A DNA stretch of 64,000 bases from Hyparrhenia diplandra (GCA_015847255.1 JADLZK010012645.1:1-64000), one strand, 5' to 3'; counted from the stretch's first letter, positions 1 through 12,695 are shown. The notes: a model not told the origin generated them from the letters alone. Translations and numbers: made by a program.

Positions 1-145
1 CCTGTTTCTAAACGCGGGCTTCAGGTTAAGCTTTTTACTTTTATATATATTTTCATTTATGCATGACAACATGTTAAGCTGTCCGACGATCTGTAGTTTG
101 CAGAACTATCGTCATCGCCGCAGGCGGAGTCAACTACGTAGCATG

Positions 146-231
146 TGTAGTACGCACGCAATTACGTCTACTTGCACCAAATTCGCGTGACGGTCTGAGT
201 AGAGTATGTAGTACGCACGCAATTACGTCTA
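146..231. repeat. 25-bp direct repeat pair, spacing 61 bp
   Basis: An identical 25-base unit occurs at 146-170 and again at 207-231; it begins TGTAGTACGCACG and ends ATTACGTCTA. The sequence between and around the copies is unrelated. The pair could be a local duplication or the footprint of an excised element. Confidence 0.8.
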
Positions 232-709
232 ACTATTAAAGGTCGTCTTCGATGGTCTAGTTTAGAGTTAGTTCATAATAATCATTTAAATGAGTGTAAA
301 ACACTAGAGACGACTAGCGATTCAAGAGGGAGTCTCTCACACTTCACCGAGCATTTCTCTCGCAACATGATATTCAGGGTAGTCTCTCTCTTCACCATAT
401 ATGTAAAGCTTAGAGTTAATATATATATACTACTACTAGCTTATACTGTTGGAGACGCTCATGGGTCGTCGATCTAGAGTACTTAGCGAGTTCTGAGCAG
501 CTAATGAGTTTGTCGATTGCTTCCCCTTTAGATTTCGCGGTATATATATATATTTTGCCGGCCGTGAGTCAGTGGGAGGCATAGATGAGGCATCAGTATG
601 TAGCCAGCTTGGTTTTGGCCTTTGGATCGCACGCTGATCGGACCCGAGTTTTTGGCTAGATGGAGTAGTAATGATAGTGTTTGTAATATGCATCGCGCGA
701 TGTGTGGGT

Positions 710-865
710 TTTTATCAAACAACTAGCCGCCGGCCAAATGATGCCCATGATTATTATTTGACTCTGCCGATTTTAGATGGGGTAATAATAATAATAATAA
801 TGTTATAATATATTACCGTGTGTCGTTTTATCAAACAACTAGCTTAGCGCCCGGCCAAATGATGC
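710..865. repeat. Diverged direct repeat, about 35 bp, two copies
   Basis: Positions 710-744 and 827-865 share TTTATCAAACAACTAGC followed by CCGGCCAAATGATGC, with a few bases inserted in the second copy. The TAA microsatellite lies between them. Confidence 0.75.
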
Positions 866-1008
866 TGACGAGATGCCGACTCACTGCGCGGGTTCGATTC
901 ACCGGATGAAGTTTCGAAGAAAGTGCAGCGAGTTCTCCCAATGGTGGAGGCGACCCCCTACTCCGTGCTCCATTCTAGATCACGTGTTGTAATAGAAAGC
1001 TGCATCCT

Positions 1009-1245
1009 GCTCCCTCCATCCTGTGTAAGTCATTTATCTTGAACAGTCAAAATATCTTAACTTTGACCAATTTTATCACGATATGATAACAATATTTATG
1101 ATACCAACTAAGTATCATTTGGATTCCTTTTTAAAAGATATTTGATGCTATAAATCTTTTGTAATTCTCTTTTGTAACTATGGTCAAACTTAAAATGCTT
1201 TAACTTTTGAGATGGAATGACTTTATAATTTCGAATGGAGGGAGA
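1009..1245. mobile_element. Stowaway-like MITE (degenerate)
   Basis: The left end reads CTCCCTCCATCC and the right end ATGGAGGGAG, the inverted termini typical of grass Stowaway elements (Tc1/mariner-derived). The expected TA target duplication is not clean at the left edge. Internal sequence is AT-rich and non-coding, so this is a decayed copy. Confidence 0.65.
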
Positions 1246-2650
1246 ATTATATATTCTAGAAAAAGGGTATCTCAAGAATATGGGTGAAATCATCCAGTCA
1301 ATTCATCGTGCCTATATTTTTGGCCTGTAAGGTTAGAGACCGGAGAATCAACACATCCGTCTATTACACAAAAACCAAAACGTAACAACAATGAGTAATC
1401 TCAAGGACAAACTCCCTACTACCGCTGCTACATAGGCAGGCATTGCTCCGTCGCATATAGTTAACTAGGTAAATTCTCGCACATTGTTCGGGGAATTTAA
1501 GAGTTGTTTTTGACCATTTGAAGAGATATAAAAATATGAGTTATTTAATGAGGATTGCAAACACATAAACCTTAAGGATCTCAGGATCAAGAAAAGCAAT
1601 ACCCTACGTGGGTTGCAGTGAAATTGCTGATGATTAATTATATGAAAATAGAATAAATATTCTTTTCTGCCATAATAATTAACCATGGGTATCATTGTCG
1701 GTCATGTCAATTGAACAGAGAGGATTGTGTCCCTTTTTGTCGTGTCATCGAACCATTTTCAGCAGTCAGTTGATGTCCAGAAGTTTGTTGAAAGTCATCG
1801 CTGACGTGCACATGAGGAATGATGAAAATTGCCGGACCACATGAACACTTATATTTATATAGTTATATATATGGATCAAAAACAGGAAAATCCGGACAAC
1901 TAACTGATAATAATGTCTTACTCCCTATATCTAGCTAGGGTTTTATTCTAAGTGAAACTTTTAACTTTAATCATCAATATTTAATTTTTATTGATATTGG
2001 CAACAAACTTGATATAACACTAGATTTATTATGGAAATATTTCATAATATGCATCTATTTCACTTAAAAATAAATTAAATATTTTTATAAATATTACTGG
2101 CTAGAGTCTGAAATGGTTTTAAGTTAGACAGATCTGTAACTTTTGACAATAAAATATAGAAAAAGTATATCAACGTCATGCAACACTACATTATGTTAAT
2201 TAAAAATGACCAAAAATACCATGGATAGTATATTTGTTTTGATACTATATATTTTTATATTTTCTTCAATAAACTAAACATATGGTATTCTGGAATAATA
2301 AACTAAACACTCGTATTGTGGAAGAACAAGATAAGATTACAAACAAGGGAATGAAGGGATGACGTACATGAAGTGATAGTTGCTTCATTTATACAGCCTC
2401 CATCCATTCGTCACTGCAGCATAAACGATTTTTAGTGTCGTCTTGTTTTTCTACCTACCGTTGGACAAAGGCCAAGCAACAACCTCTAAAAATAATTCTA
2501 AAAATTCTAGAGTCGGTTTGTGATGTCCATTTGCCCTTAGCAGTGCTTGGATTTTTCAAAGTTGATTCCGCCTCAGAGATGCTACTTCTAGATTTGGTTA
2601 GTGTAGAGACCACCTAGAACACATATACATTTCTTGAGGTCGTTGGGAAG
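1246..2650. other. Gene-free AT-rich sequence
   Basis: No coding sequence is supported. A half Stowaway terminus (TTACTCCCTATAT) appears near 1918 without a partner end. The remainder is AT-rich with no clear repeat. Confidence 0.55.
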
Positions 2651-3354
2651 AGCCAACCACTTGAGACATCCATTTTTAAATGCGGCTAGTAATTTTACAT
2701 TCCTTTTTAAAATAGATCCAACACAAAAATCATATCTTTTCTAAAACTAAGTTAGATAAAGATGAATTTTTATAGTTAATGACTTTTTTCATTAAAATAG
2801 TTTAGGGTCCAAAAATTTTTATTTTTAATTTCTTAGATTTTTTTAAATTCAATTTTTAAAATTTTTCAAATGACCTTATATGAAGAGACAACATGTACCA
2901 AATTTGCCGTGCTCGACAAAAATCTAAAACTTTGTAGTTGAATTTATTTTTGAACTTTTTAGAAACTAAAAATATTCAATGTAAGATTTGTAAAAAATCA
3001 ATACAAATGGATAACATTCTATAGTTAGGTCATAAGTGACTTTAGGGCATTGTGATGGAGAGGTTCATGCGAGCAAGAGGTGTTAAGCTCGAATTACTGC
3101 ACACGCACGCGTGTTTTACGTGAAAAATCTCTCAACTCATGCACCCACGTACTGTTCTTCAAATATCAAATAGGGCTCCTAGGATTAGTTCTTTTGTTAT
3201 TCTTTTTGGCTGCTTTCTGAGTTTCTACTAGAATATGACTTTTAAATAAAGACCCTCTACAAACTGAATTTGATTGTTTTCGATGCTTTCATTTCTAAGA
3301 GACCCTCTACAAACTGAATTTTTACAGCCCCTACTGATGGTACTTCCTGTAGTG
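2650..3354. mobile_element. Terminal part of a CACTA element
   Basis: Read on the minus strand, the right edge begins CACTACAGGAAGTACC, a typical grass CACTA terminus, at 3354. Just inside it, GACCCTCTACAAACTGAATTT occurs twice (3250-3270 and 3300-3320), like subterminal repeats. The AT-rich DNA at 2790-3020 resembles that inside the other CACTA elements of this window. No left terminus was found, so the element is truncated or its other end is unrecognisable. Confidence 0.6.
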
Positions 3355-3389
3355 TGAACTAAAACCGCGCGCGTGAGCCCCCGAGCAGC

Positions 3390-3915
3390 ATTTATATTAA
3401 AACAACAAAGAAACAAAGGGTTCAGGGAAGAGCTTACAAAGCCTAAAACGAAGCTGGGAAGAAAGAGACTAAACTAAAAGAAACAGAAGAAAAAAAACAA
3501 AACATAAGCTATTTTGGGGCATCGAGAGCCAAACCAAAAATGGAGTGGTGTACGGCAGGCTTAATCCTAATATAAAGATTTGCGCAACTCCTTTTTGAAG
3601 CTGCCTTCCATGAAGCAAAAGCAAAAAGGGAGGTTTTCCGGTGAATGAAATTATTTTTTTTCGTTCCAAATGCACCATGCTCAATCAGGGAATATTTCCA
3701 TAAAACGGTTGAGCAAACTGCTTGGATTTGTGAAGATCTTCTAATGGATGTTGTCGTGTCCTGCCAAGTGATGCAGGGCAAAACCATCAAACTGAGGGAG
3801 GAGGCCAAAAATAAATGATCAAGGTTTTCTTCAATAGCATCAACACACATCACAGTTATACCCCTCTTGCAGAAACTTATTCCTTCTTCTAAGAATGTTT
3901 TGGTGTTGAGCTGTT
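3390..3915 (-). pseudogene. LINE 3' fragment, zf-RVT/C-terminal region
   Basis: Translation of the minus strand from about 3900 to 3509 gives a stretch with ENLDHLF, ITWQDTTTS and KNNFIHRKTS, ending DAPK-stop. This resembles the reverse-transcriptase zinc-binding region at the C-terminus of plant L1-type LINEs. Upstream parts of the LINE are absent. The long open frame that runs on to 4342 is a chance fusion with the neighbouring GC-rich repeat. The fragment abuts that repeat near 3915-3930. Confidence 0.6.
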
Positions 3916-3929
3916 GGGAAATTTCCTGG

Positions 3930-4640
3930 CATTGCCGGCAGCGGTATTTCGCGCCGGCGGGCCAAGACCCTATTCTACGACTAACCCACACAGGCACATG
4001 CGGCGAAGGGGCCTCCGCCCGGATCAGCCGGACATCGAAGGTCCCGAAGGACCTCGCCACCACTCCCTCAGCGGGGGCCGGTGGCGTCTCCGCTACCTCG
4101 ATGGCGGCCGAGACTGTTCTCTGCGAGGCGGGGGTCCGCTTGAAGGAATCGGCTTGGAGGCGCTGAAGGCTCGGCCCGACCAAAGGCCGCGAAGTCAACG
4201 GCGGAGGGCAAGCGTCGTCACGAAGGCCGCGCCGTCGAGGCGAAGGCGACGGCGGCGGGGCCGGGGAAACCCTACAAAGCCCGATTCCCTCGAGTGTGAT
4301 TACGCTATACCCTGTGAGGGTAAAATACCTTTTGCCCCTCACGAGGGCCCACTGTCATTATGTACCCACCTTGTACCCTAGTGTAAAGCGACCACCCCGA
4401 GCCCCTCGGCTTCCTATAAATACGAGATGCAGGAGCACGAGAGGAGAGGGTGGGTTGGTGGCCATTTTATTGCTATTTAGTCGAGTTGAAGTTTTTTTGT
4501 GCCTTCGCGGATCCCGGGTTTGTTACGCTGCATGTGTCGAGCCTCCGATCGCTCTCACCCCTGCTTGCGGTGCGCTAGAGCTGGGGCCACCGCGCCCTGG
4601 CGAGGATCCAGTTTCGGGGGCCCCATAGGCCGAGAGTCTC
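3930..4640 (+). mobile_element. GC-rich LTR-like repeat, copy 1
   Basis: The segment 4198-4563 is repeated with moderate identity at 9042-9376. Both copies carry a TATAAATA box (here 4415-4422) after a CCCTCGGCTTCC motif and a downstream GTGCCTTCGC stretch, which is how the promoter part of a Ty3-type LTR looks. The upstream part (3930-4197) is present only in this copy. No coding sequence is evident despite several long GC-driven frames. Confidence 0.55.
4415..4422 (+). promoter_or_regulatory. TATA box inside LTR-like repeat
   Basis: TATAAATA lies at the same relative place as the copy at 9239-9246. Conservation between the two repeat copies suggests the retroelement's own promoter. Confidence 0.5.
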
Positions 4641-5519
4641 AGAGGTCACCCGAGAGAGGAAGAGCAACCCCCAGCCCTACGCCCGGCGCCCGACTGGCGG
4701 GTCGGTCGTGGAGCAGCCCACGATTGCTAGCAGGTAGATCGAGGGCCACGCCCGGTGGCCTTCGGCCGGTCTCCTCGGAGGCTTCACGAAGGCGAGGAGG
4801 GGCGAGGCCCTCGCGAGGCGAGGCCACGGAAACTCTTTGCAAGCCCACATCCGCGAGAAAGCGGCTACGCGACTCAGCGGAGGCGGCGCCTCAGAACCCT
4901 CGGGGAGTAGGCCCGAAGCGACTAAGGCGAGGCCCGGCCGGATCGATCGGCAACTTCGCGGCGCGCATGGGAAATCCACGGCCAACACGCGGTGACCACC
5001 ACCCGATCACGTCGCGAGGCAACACCACCACCCACCACCCCGCCCCCACGCGACAAGCAAAACCCCACCTTCCACGGCAAGACCCACTGCCGGGCTCGCG
5101 TCAACCAACTCTACCCGGCCTACCCGCCAAATGCGTGCTCAGCGAGGGCGGGATCCATCCTCCACAAACCACTCACTATGACCCAAAGTCACGCTCTCCC
5201 TCGCCCTCCGTCATATAGACCTACCGAGATACGCTGAAACTCCGACCCTTAGCGATTCATCATATTAGCCATCCGGCACGATGGCTACCGGATAAAGCAA
5301 TCACTGGTACTACACCTACCTCCGAACTCCCCATTAGCGGTTCATCGAACAAACAAAGGGGTGGACTCGAGATTATACTTGACACCAGGCTTTCTATCGC
5401 GTAGTGCGAGCGCTTGAGCCTCTACAAGAGTGGTGGCGGAGAACCCTCCAGACCAAATCCGAGGACACGATGGCTAAGTCATCATGGCGGGGAGTCTCTT
5501 GGTTGTTACTCTAACATGT
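4641..5519. other. GC-rich, non-coding, unclassified repeat-like DNA
   Basis: GC content is high to about 5220 and then falls. Open frames run on both strands, as expected from base composition, and none shows a domain. It may be internal sequence of the element whose LTR-like repeat lies to the left, but no primer-binding site was identified. Confidence 0.4.
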
Positions 5520-7514
5520 TTAAATCTTTATTTATGAACAAGCCATTCTTAAGGTAAAAAGCTTAAGTAATGATAAATTACCTCAAGATGTTACCTTAAT
5601 ATCGGAGTGTGACAGCATCGTAACACCTTGTGATGGTCCTTTTTACGCTTAAAGCTTTCCTTCTTTGGCCTCTTGTGTATCTTGCTCCTCCCTTATCTCT
5701 TTTATTGCATCATACTTTCTTTCTTGTTCTTTTAAATTGTGCTAGGACCTTTTGGTCCTCTCATGGTTTTATTCCCTGTAGTATTAGTTGACAACATATA
5801 CAGAAGGAATATACAAGTAATTGTAAACAAAGGTAGAATTACCATGGAGCTAAAGGTTGCTTTTATGCTAGATTAAGTTTTGGTTAGAAATTTTAATTAA
5901 CAAATGTTGACTATTATTTTTTTTTTCTCTAGTGGGAAATTTTATTATATCTTAAGTTTGATTTTTATGCATGACATTTATTAACCATTCAAACTTAGGG
6001 AGATAAAATAATTGTAGAGTAGGGGGAATGCAAACCCAGCATGTCGAGTAACGGGAGCTTGAGTAGAGGAGGAGTAATGTCGGATGATCTTTAAAGGAGT
6101 CGACCTTCCTCCCCCCATGCTTGAGCCTTCCTGTCACTTTCGACACTTTAAGTGTGAATGCTGAACCATCCCTAGTTGTGTGATGCAATCACCATGTCCT
6201 TCGATGTTGTTCTTCCTATCTTTGATGTTCTTGTGGCCTGTTGCTTTGTCCATCCACTTCTTTTGAGTAATTGCTTGTTCTAGATCTTGTTGTATGGAAC
6301 TCTTCTTTATTGAATTGACATAGCACGACCTTTCCTGCTAAATGTTAGTGGACACATACTCGAGGGAATATACAACATATGGTTGAAGCAAGGGTTATTG
6401 TCCAAGGTTTATATGATCTCATCTATGCTAATGAAAATGTGGTTCTTTGATTACTCTTAGCATGCATTTTATTTATTCATGTCTTATAACACATTTTTGT
6501 TTGTCTTTCGCACTCTAGCATATGGATCAAGGCAAAGGTAACTTGTAGCAAAAAGACAGTGAATGGTATTTAATACTTACAATTCTTCCATCAATGATGA
6601 ATGAGCCGTGTCTTGTACACAAGGTTAGAGTTCATCATATGCCTTGCTTCATCTTTTGATCTAAGTTCATCTCTTGACTTTCCCAATTTGGATTTGAGAG
6701 TTTTTACGCAAGGGTTAGTCCAACAAAATATCCAATGTCTATGCAAGCAATTTTTAGTTCAATAACCAAACTAGACTCCATGTCTAATTCAATTAAGGAA
6801 GGCTATTTAACCTAAGCACCACGCTTAATTTAAAAGCCTTTGGAAATACTCTTAAGCAATATTTCCAAACCAAAGCATACTATAGCGCACAAAGGTAGCA
6901 TGATGGCACTATAGAGATTTATTCAAACTAGAGATGAAAGAGCATGATCATGGTGAGATTTTTTTTTTTATTTTATCTTTTTTTTTAGATGCAAACATGG
7001 ATGGAGGCAAGGAACTAAACATGCAATGGATCTACTATGAGAAAACATAAACTAAAGCGGAGTGAATGCATGAATTGATAACGTAAACATGCACAAGCAA
7101 TGCAAGAAATTAAATGATAACTACTCAAAAAGTTTAAAGTCCATGAGTAAGACTATCTCACCTTTATTGATCATACTTACCGTGAGGTACGCCTTTCTAT
7201 GTACGTCACTTTAGATGTGTCATTGAATTCTTGTGACGGCGACTTCTTCTCCATTTTATATATGGTTAGATTAATATATTTAAATACATACCTTGAGATA
7301 GCAGGGGTTCCAATGTTGATGAATCTTGGATGATTAGGCACCTGGTTCTTCAATCTTTCTTCTTTTCTCGTGGAATCCTATCGGAAGGTCGCAATGACAT
7401 CTTTTGTCTTGTCTATTCCACAACTCAACGTAACAAGGGTAATCCTACTAAAGCTAGTGATACACTAAATTAGCAGACATCATGATCATTATTAGAATCT
7501 TTAGACCAATTGCT
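5520..7514 (-). mobile_element. Internal region of a truncated LTR retrotransposon
   Basis: This AT-rich stretch lies on the primer-binding-site side of the minus-strand LTR at 7540-9037 and should be its internal region. No gag, protease, reverse transcriptase or integrase was found. A minus-strand ATG at about 7254 opens a short frame starting MEKKSPSQEF and followed by a GTAAGT-like donor. No second LTR was recognised to the left, so the element is truncated or non-autonomous. Confidence 0.5.
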
Positions 7515-7532
7515 TCCCCGGCAACGGTGCCA
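7515..7532 (-). other. Retrotransposon primer-binding site
   Basis: Read on the minus strand the sequence is TGGCACCGTTGCCGGGGA. This closely matches the TGGCGCCGTTGCCGGGGA primer-binding site of many grass Ty3-type elements. It sits seven bases from the inner end of the LTR, as expected. Confidence 0.75.
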
Positions 7533-7539
7533 AAAAGCT

Positions 7540-9037
7540 TGTTGGTATTTATTAAGTGCTAAAAGAATATGGAGGTTTTGCAAGCGCACAGAATACCATT
7601 GTAGCTTTTCCCTAGGAGAGTATTCTAGAGTATCGTATCCACAGGGAAGCTTTGGCTAAAGAATCTAATAACTGACAATCATGCATCTACTAACTTAGCA
7701 AACCACTAGACTAAAGTGAGGGGGTAATGGATATATGATATGAGATATGAACAATATCACACACTAGAGAATTCCATGTTGAATGTATAGCTAGTAAGTT
7801 GAGAGGACAACGGGAGAGATCCAGGTTCCTATGTACTTCTCTATTACTTAGGTTCTATGATAGCAATCATACTAATGCACTTTGGAGCAGCAGATCCGTC
7901 CCAACTCGCGAAAAGGCGGGAAGAAGGTAGTTGGGAGAAGGCTGCCAAAAGCTCTACGAAACACCAACCCGAACGTGGTGGAATACAAAGGCCCTAACAT
8001 TTTGTCACCCCGGGGGCTACCACAACTAACCATGGGATTGGGCGCAATCTCGGGTAACCTATAGCCTAGACACCAAGTCTATACTATCGATTACAACTCT
8101 AGCTACCGCGAATAACTAGAGCCCTCAATATGAGCAGAGATCCCATGCAATAATATAACAACTATACTTAACCAAATATTAAAGACATGGAAGTGAATAG
8201 AGAAGATAAATATATAAATCATAGGTCTTCCAAAGTAAAGATACAAGACATACCAAACTCTGTAGACATCTGTAGAACTGGAGCATAGCTCCACTCTCCC
8301 TAACTCTCTAATTGTTAATCTACTACATTGGAGAGTCTAGCCCTAATTCTCTAATGGAGAGAGGTTGTCCTCACATTGGGATACCTCTATGACCAACAGG
8401 TCATGAGATAAAGAATAGAATGAATTAGGGTTTCACCCTGGGGTCAGAGGGTTTTCTTATATAGGCCTTGGCGATAAACAGGGACCCTTGGATCAAACCG
8501 ACCTCCAATAACGGTGTAGATACAACCTCAAGGTCGGTGGTAAACCGACATAAAAAGTTGACTGGATTTGGGCTCAATCTCCTGGCGACCGCCATGAATA
8601 GGCCCGGCGGTCACCAGGTCATTGGATCACAACGAGTTGAACTTTTGTGGGTGAGTAGATCTCGTCGATAGCTTTGTAATGACCGGTATTTTGCAGAAAC
8701 GGAGTCCGGATGAGAAAGTTATGGGCGTTTTAGTGAACTACGCTTTCTGAATCGATATCTTTTGATTTTGGACTCGAATATAGCAAACAATATATCCATT
8801 TCGATCGTCTCGACGAGCTCTTTGCAATGGTGCTATCTTGGAATATATTTGTAACATGTTCATGCTTCATATGTCTTGCAAACTCTAGGCTTTTCCTGTT
8901 TAGTCCCTAAAAATATATAAATCTCCAAAACTTGTGGAACTATGTTAGTAAAGCCCCTAGTCTATGTGATTATTCATTTTATGCCCTTATTTCATGTTTA
9001 GTTGACTAGTAATATTATGCTATAACAGGTGTCAACA
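7540..9037 (-). mobile_element. Long terminal repeat, minus orientation
   Basis: On the minus strand it begins TGTTGACACCTG (outer edge 9037) and ends CCAACA (inner edge 7540), giving TG...CA termini next to a primer-binding site. Length is about 1.5 kb. The inner edge is followed by the grass-typical TTTTTGGCACCG junction. The outer edge abuts the second GC-rich LTR-like repeat. No partner LTR was seen. Confidence 0.65.
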
Positions 9038-9041
9038 CAAG

Positions 9042-9376
9042 CGTCGTGCGAAGGCCACGCCGTCGGGCAGAGACGACCGGCGGCGGGCGGGAAACCCTAC
9101 AAGCCGATTCCCTCGAGTGTGATTACCGCTATACCCCTGCGAGGGTAAAATACCTTTGCCCCCCGCGAGGCCCACCACGTCATTATGTACCCACCTTGTA
9201 CCCTAGTGTAAAGCGACCACCCGACCCCTCGGCTTCCTATAAATACCCGGGTACAGGCACAGAGGAGGGGGTCGGTTGGTGGCCATTTTTATTGCTATTT
9301 AGTCGAGTTGAAGTTTTTGTGCCTTCGCAGATCCCATTTGTTCACACACGTGTCGACCTCCGATCGCTCTCACCCT
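9042..9376 (+). repeat. GC-rich LTR-like repeat, copy 2 (partial)
   Basis: It aligns with 4198-4563, including the TATAAATA box at 9239-9246 and the CTCCGATCGCTCTCACCC string near 9359-9376. The part homologous to 3930-4197 is missing, apparently cut off by the LTR that ends at 9037. After 9376 the two copies no longer align. Confidence 0.65.
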
Positions 9377-9967
9377 CGGCAGTTTCGGCGAGGGTGAGAC
9401 CGAGCGGAGGCCCCGCTCTTGTATTGTCGCTCTCATTTCTCTCGTGGGAAGCCCTCGCCCCTCCCGCCACCTCCGGTGGCGAAGGCCAAGGGGCGGGAGC
9501 GAACCCCACATGAGCCGATCATTTAAGAGAAGCCAAGCAAAAACTTCATTTTTGGTACACACACTTAGATTTCCTCGGCCCGGGGGGGATGGTCCTAGGA
9601 GGTTGAATAGCACGAAATGGTGTTGATAGAACTTACAAGAGGAATAGCATTGCTGGCCCCAAATATAAGTCCAAGTGTCATTAGTATCGAAGCAATCACA
9701 AGAAGGGGGAGACAACCATCGAAGCTCAAGGAATTCATTATAGGCCTACCCGGTCATGGGAATTCAAACAATCAATCGGGTTAGCTGAGCTCCTCGGACT
9801 CAAAGAGAGATGTTAGGTATGTGTAGTAGTTGGACAAACAAAGCAAATTAAACTAGCTTGTTGTCTTTGTAGTATAAAAAAAATATATGCAAACAAAAGG
9901 GGAAATAAGCAATTATTTTCTTGAAACATATAAAAATAATCTCCATTTCAATTGAGTGGAGAATAGT
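9377..9967. other. No gene recognised
   Basis: A GC-rich segment to about 9520 changes to AT-rich DNA. No domain, terminal repeat or RNA gene was found. Confidence 0.5.
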
Positions 9968-10406
9968 TGTCATACGCCTAACATGGGTCGTGATCCTCTA
10001 CGGGGACAACGGGACAACATGGGCCCAAGGGGGCACGCCAACCGGACCTCACGCCGCGAAATGGAATTGTATGAGCGCGAGGATACTATAGCAGCACGAC
10101 ACTATTCACCACCCGCCGCTCTAGGTCGCATTTCTTAGAGGCTAAATCTCCCATGACTATAAATACAAGGGGTCATGTATCTGTTGAATCTTAAGTAAAA
10201 AGAAAATTAGGGTTTAACCCACATATCCGGTCTTTAGTCTCTCTCGCTCTCTCCCAAAACCCTAGCCGCCGCCTCCCGCACCTCCTACACGAGCGCCGCC
10301 GCCCCACACTGCCATGCCGCTGCGTGGCTGCTCTAGCCACCGCTCCACCTCCGTGCGCTACCACCTCCACCGTACCACCGACCAACCCCCCGACAAGCCC
10401 CCCACA
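9968..10406 (+). repeat. Left LTR of the 3.2-kb retrotransposon
   Basis: It starts TGTCATACGCC, holds TATAAATA at 10158-10165 and ends CCCCACA just before a TTGGTATC primer-binding site. It is shorter than the right LTR because an insertion of roughly 70 bases near 12820-12910 is present only in the right copy. Confidence 0.75.
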
Positions 10407-11349
10407 TTTGGTATCGCGAGGCCTATCGATCCTTGGAGATCCAATGGCGCCACCACCACGAGTGACACCGTGAAGGGCGTCCATGCCATCCCCAAGCGGT
10501 TGGGAAACAAAATTCATTGAATCTTTCTTCCCCAACACAACAAGGAACTCACCGATCTGGATGAGCGCTTGTGCGCCAACGAGCAATCGCGTGCCAATGG
10601 AGGCGCTGTCAAACCCTTGCGACCAATTGCAACTCACAATGAAAAAATGTTGAACCCACCACCATCGAGGCCCGATGGCGATCTACACATGGAACAACCG
10701 CCCTTGAGGAGAAGTCGGCATGTGCTAGCTACAAAGATCATCAATGACACCGTAGCAACGCCATGATCATCGACTCCACGAAGACAACCCCTGACGTCGT
10801 CATCGATGCCGTGATCATCGACAACGTCTACCCCATTGTCACCACAACGATAATGATGGACGCCATCAACATCGATGACATTGCTGCGAAGGCACAACAA
10901 GCTGTGATCTCCATCGTCACGATGCCGTCAGCATGACAACTGCACTTGCTGCTATGCATGGACATGATCATCGAATACGACAACCATGCCACCTCGATCT
11001 AGGACAACAATCACCATACAAATGATGAGTATCCACGTCCTAAGGAGATAAAAAAAACAGGTAACCATCCACACTACAGGATTGCTAGACCCTTCAATCA
11101 ACAAGGAGATGATAGCCATCCCACACACCCGAGCGAGAAGCGTGTGCGAACATCTCTGAGCACAACATGGTGTCAGGCTTGCAGCTAGGGCACCTTCTTC
11201 CATCAACAACGGTGACGACTACCATGATTACGCCGGTAACGACAGTAGTGGCAGCAGCAGTGCCGACTCCCCCTCCCATACAGCATATGACCACTACCAT
11301 GATGAAGGAACCACGTCGTGTCCACACCAACGCTAACTACACCAAGCCG

Positions 11350-12010
11350 CTTGCATGCAAGCTGCTTTTCAACGTCAACGCCGACAACAACTATGACATC
11401 GACACCTACCTGATCAGCATCGGCAACAATGTCGATATCACCCTAGCATGCCATGGACGTTTCTTGGTGGGGTAATATTGGACTCTACCAACTTGAACCT
11501 CCAGTATGACCGCAATGGGCGTTTGCACTAATGCTACGCAGTACCCGTCAATAGGAGACGACAACAGCCATCACCTCCCACCGACACGAGGCACGTGGGA
11601 GGACTACATCAACACCTCTGACATTTTGACAATGTTGATGACATCAACTACGGCTTCCCTATCTACCTCACGGGGACACTCAAAGGCGTTGAAGTCCACA
11701 TACTAGTGGGCTACGACCTGAACCACACAATCATCGAAGTCAACACCGCTCACATCAACATGACCATCCCGGTTGTACTTGAGAAGTTAACAAGGTACCA
11801 TGCCATATGCAACTTCATTTTCCATACCACTACGACTTGAAAGGAACACCTTCATATCAACGCTTACCGCACCAACATCGATGAGAACAACGTCATCCTA
11901 TGCATGCCCTGGCTAGCTATCCTTGGCCAAGTTTCCTGGGCCTTCGACGACATGGAGCTATAGTACGTCTACAATAGGCACTTGCACAACTCCCACATCG
12001 TACTTCACCG
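11350..12010 (+). pseudogene. Ty3-type retropepsin (protease) remnant
   Basis: From about 11680 the frame gives GTLKGVEVHILVGYDLNHTI, then NVILCMPWLAILGQVSWAFDD and a YNRHLHN stretch. This follows the layout of the plant Ty3 aspartic protease: a strand leading to the catalytic D-S/T-G, then a GMxWLxxLG motif. The catalytic triad position reads G-Y-D instead, and in-frame stops occur near 11838 and 11961. A second, more decayed copy of the C-terminal motif lies at 11390-11530 (NNVDITLACHGRFLVG, then a QYDRNGRLH-like string in another frame). No function can remain. Confidence 0.55.
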
Positions 12011-12695
12011 ACAAACACTGACAACAGTGCTCGTCCTCCCAGCACCATCATCATTGGAGCTCGCCGATAGAACTACACCACCTACACCGAGCAAAACAAC
12101 TAGGGAGCAACAAGAGCTTCTCATTGTGGTCATGATTGTAGTGGCAGGTCAAGCTACATGGGCTTGCTTTATGGACCAAAGCCTCATCTCCTTCTATAGA
12201 CACCTCCACCTACAGGCAGCACCTGTATGGCTAACTATCCCCTAGGTCCGATGGCACAATGACCTTGCCAACAAGATCCACCTCGATGGTCTGGCACCGA
12301 ATCCCTGTCCACATTTCCCCCTGACACCGACCACCACAACTATGGCTTCATCTCCAACAACGACGACAACAATGTCCTCCTCGACATAACCAACCATCTA
12401 GCGACCTCACCAACGACAACGACAACCACACCTACAACTTCATCGCTCCACCCCAGCTTCCTTGACTTCGCAGCTGTAGCCCTACGACCTACCCACGATG
12501 CATCACACAATGATGCAAGAACAAGGATGAACATGGGCGCCTACACCTCCAACGACTTCGGCTACATCGACTTCAACCACCATTGCTTCGTGATTATCAT
12601 TGTCGATGTCAACAACGAACTAGTCGGCGACCAAGGAGCGGCGACACCCATGTCTGTTTCGGCACGAGGGCGTCGCGAGTGGAGAAGGGCGGTAT

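Larger units (their letters stand above)
1..1008. other. Gene-free AT-rich sequence with short direct repeats
   Basis: No ORF here has a recognisable domain or a credible start. The stretch holds two pairs of short direct repeats (listed separately) and a short TAA microsatellite near 783-801. A GGTTCGATTCA string near 892 looks like a Pol III B box, but no convincing A box or tail accompanies it. Confidence 0.6.

Noticed and set aside
880..990. SINE based on a GGTTCGATTCA string
   Set aside because: No convincing A box or A-rich tail; a single B-box match is weak evidence.
3509..4342. 277-codon minus-strand frame as a gene
   Set aside because: Its C-terminal half is a LINE fragment and its N-terminal half is the antisense of the GC-rich LTR-like repeat. 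It is a chance fusion.
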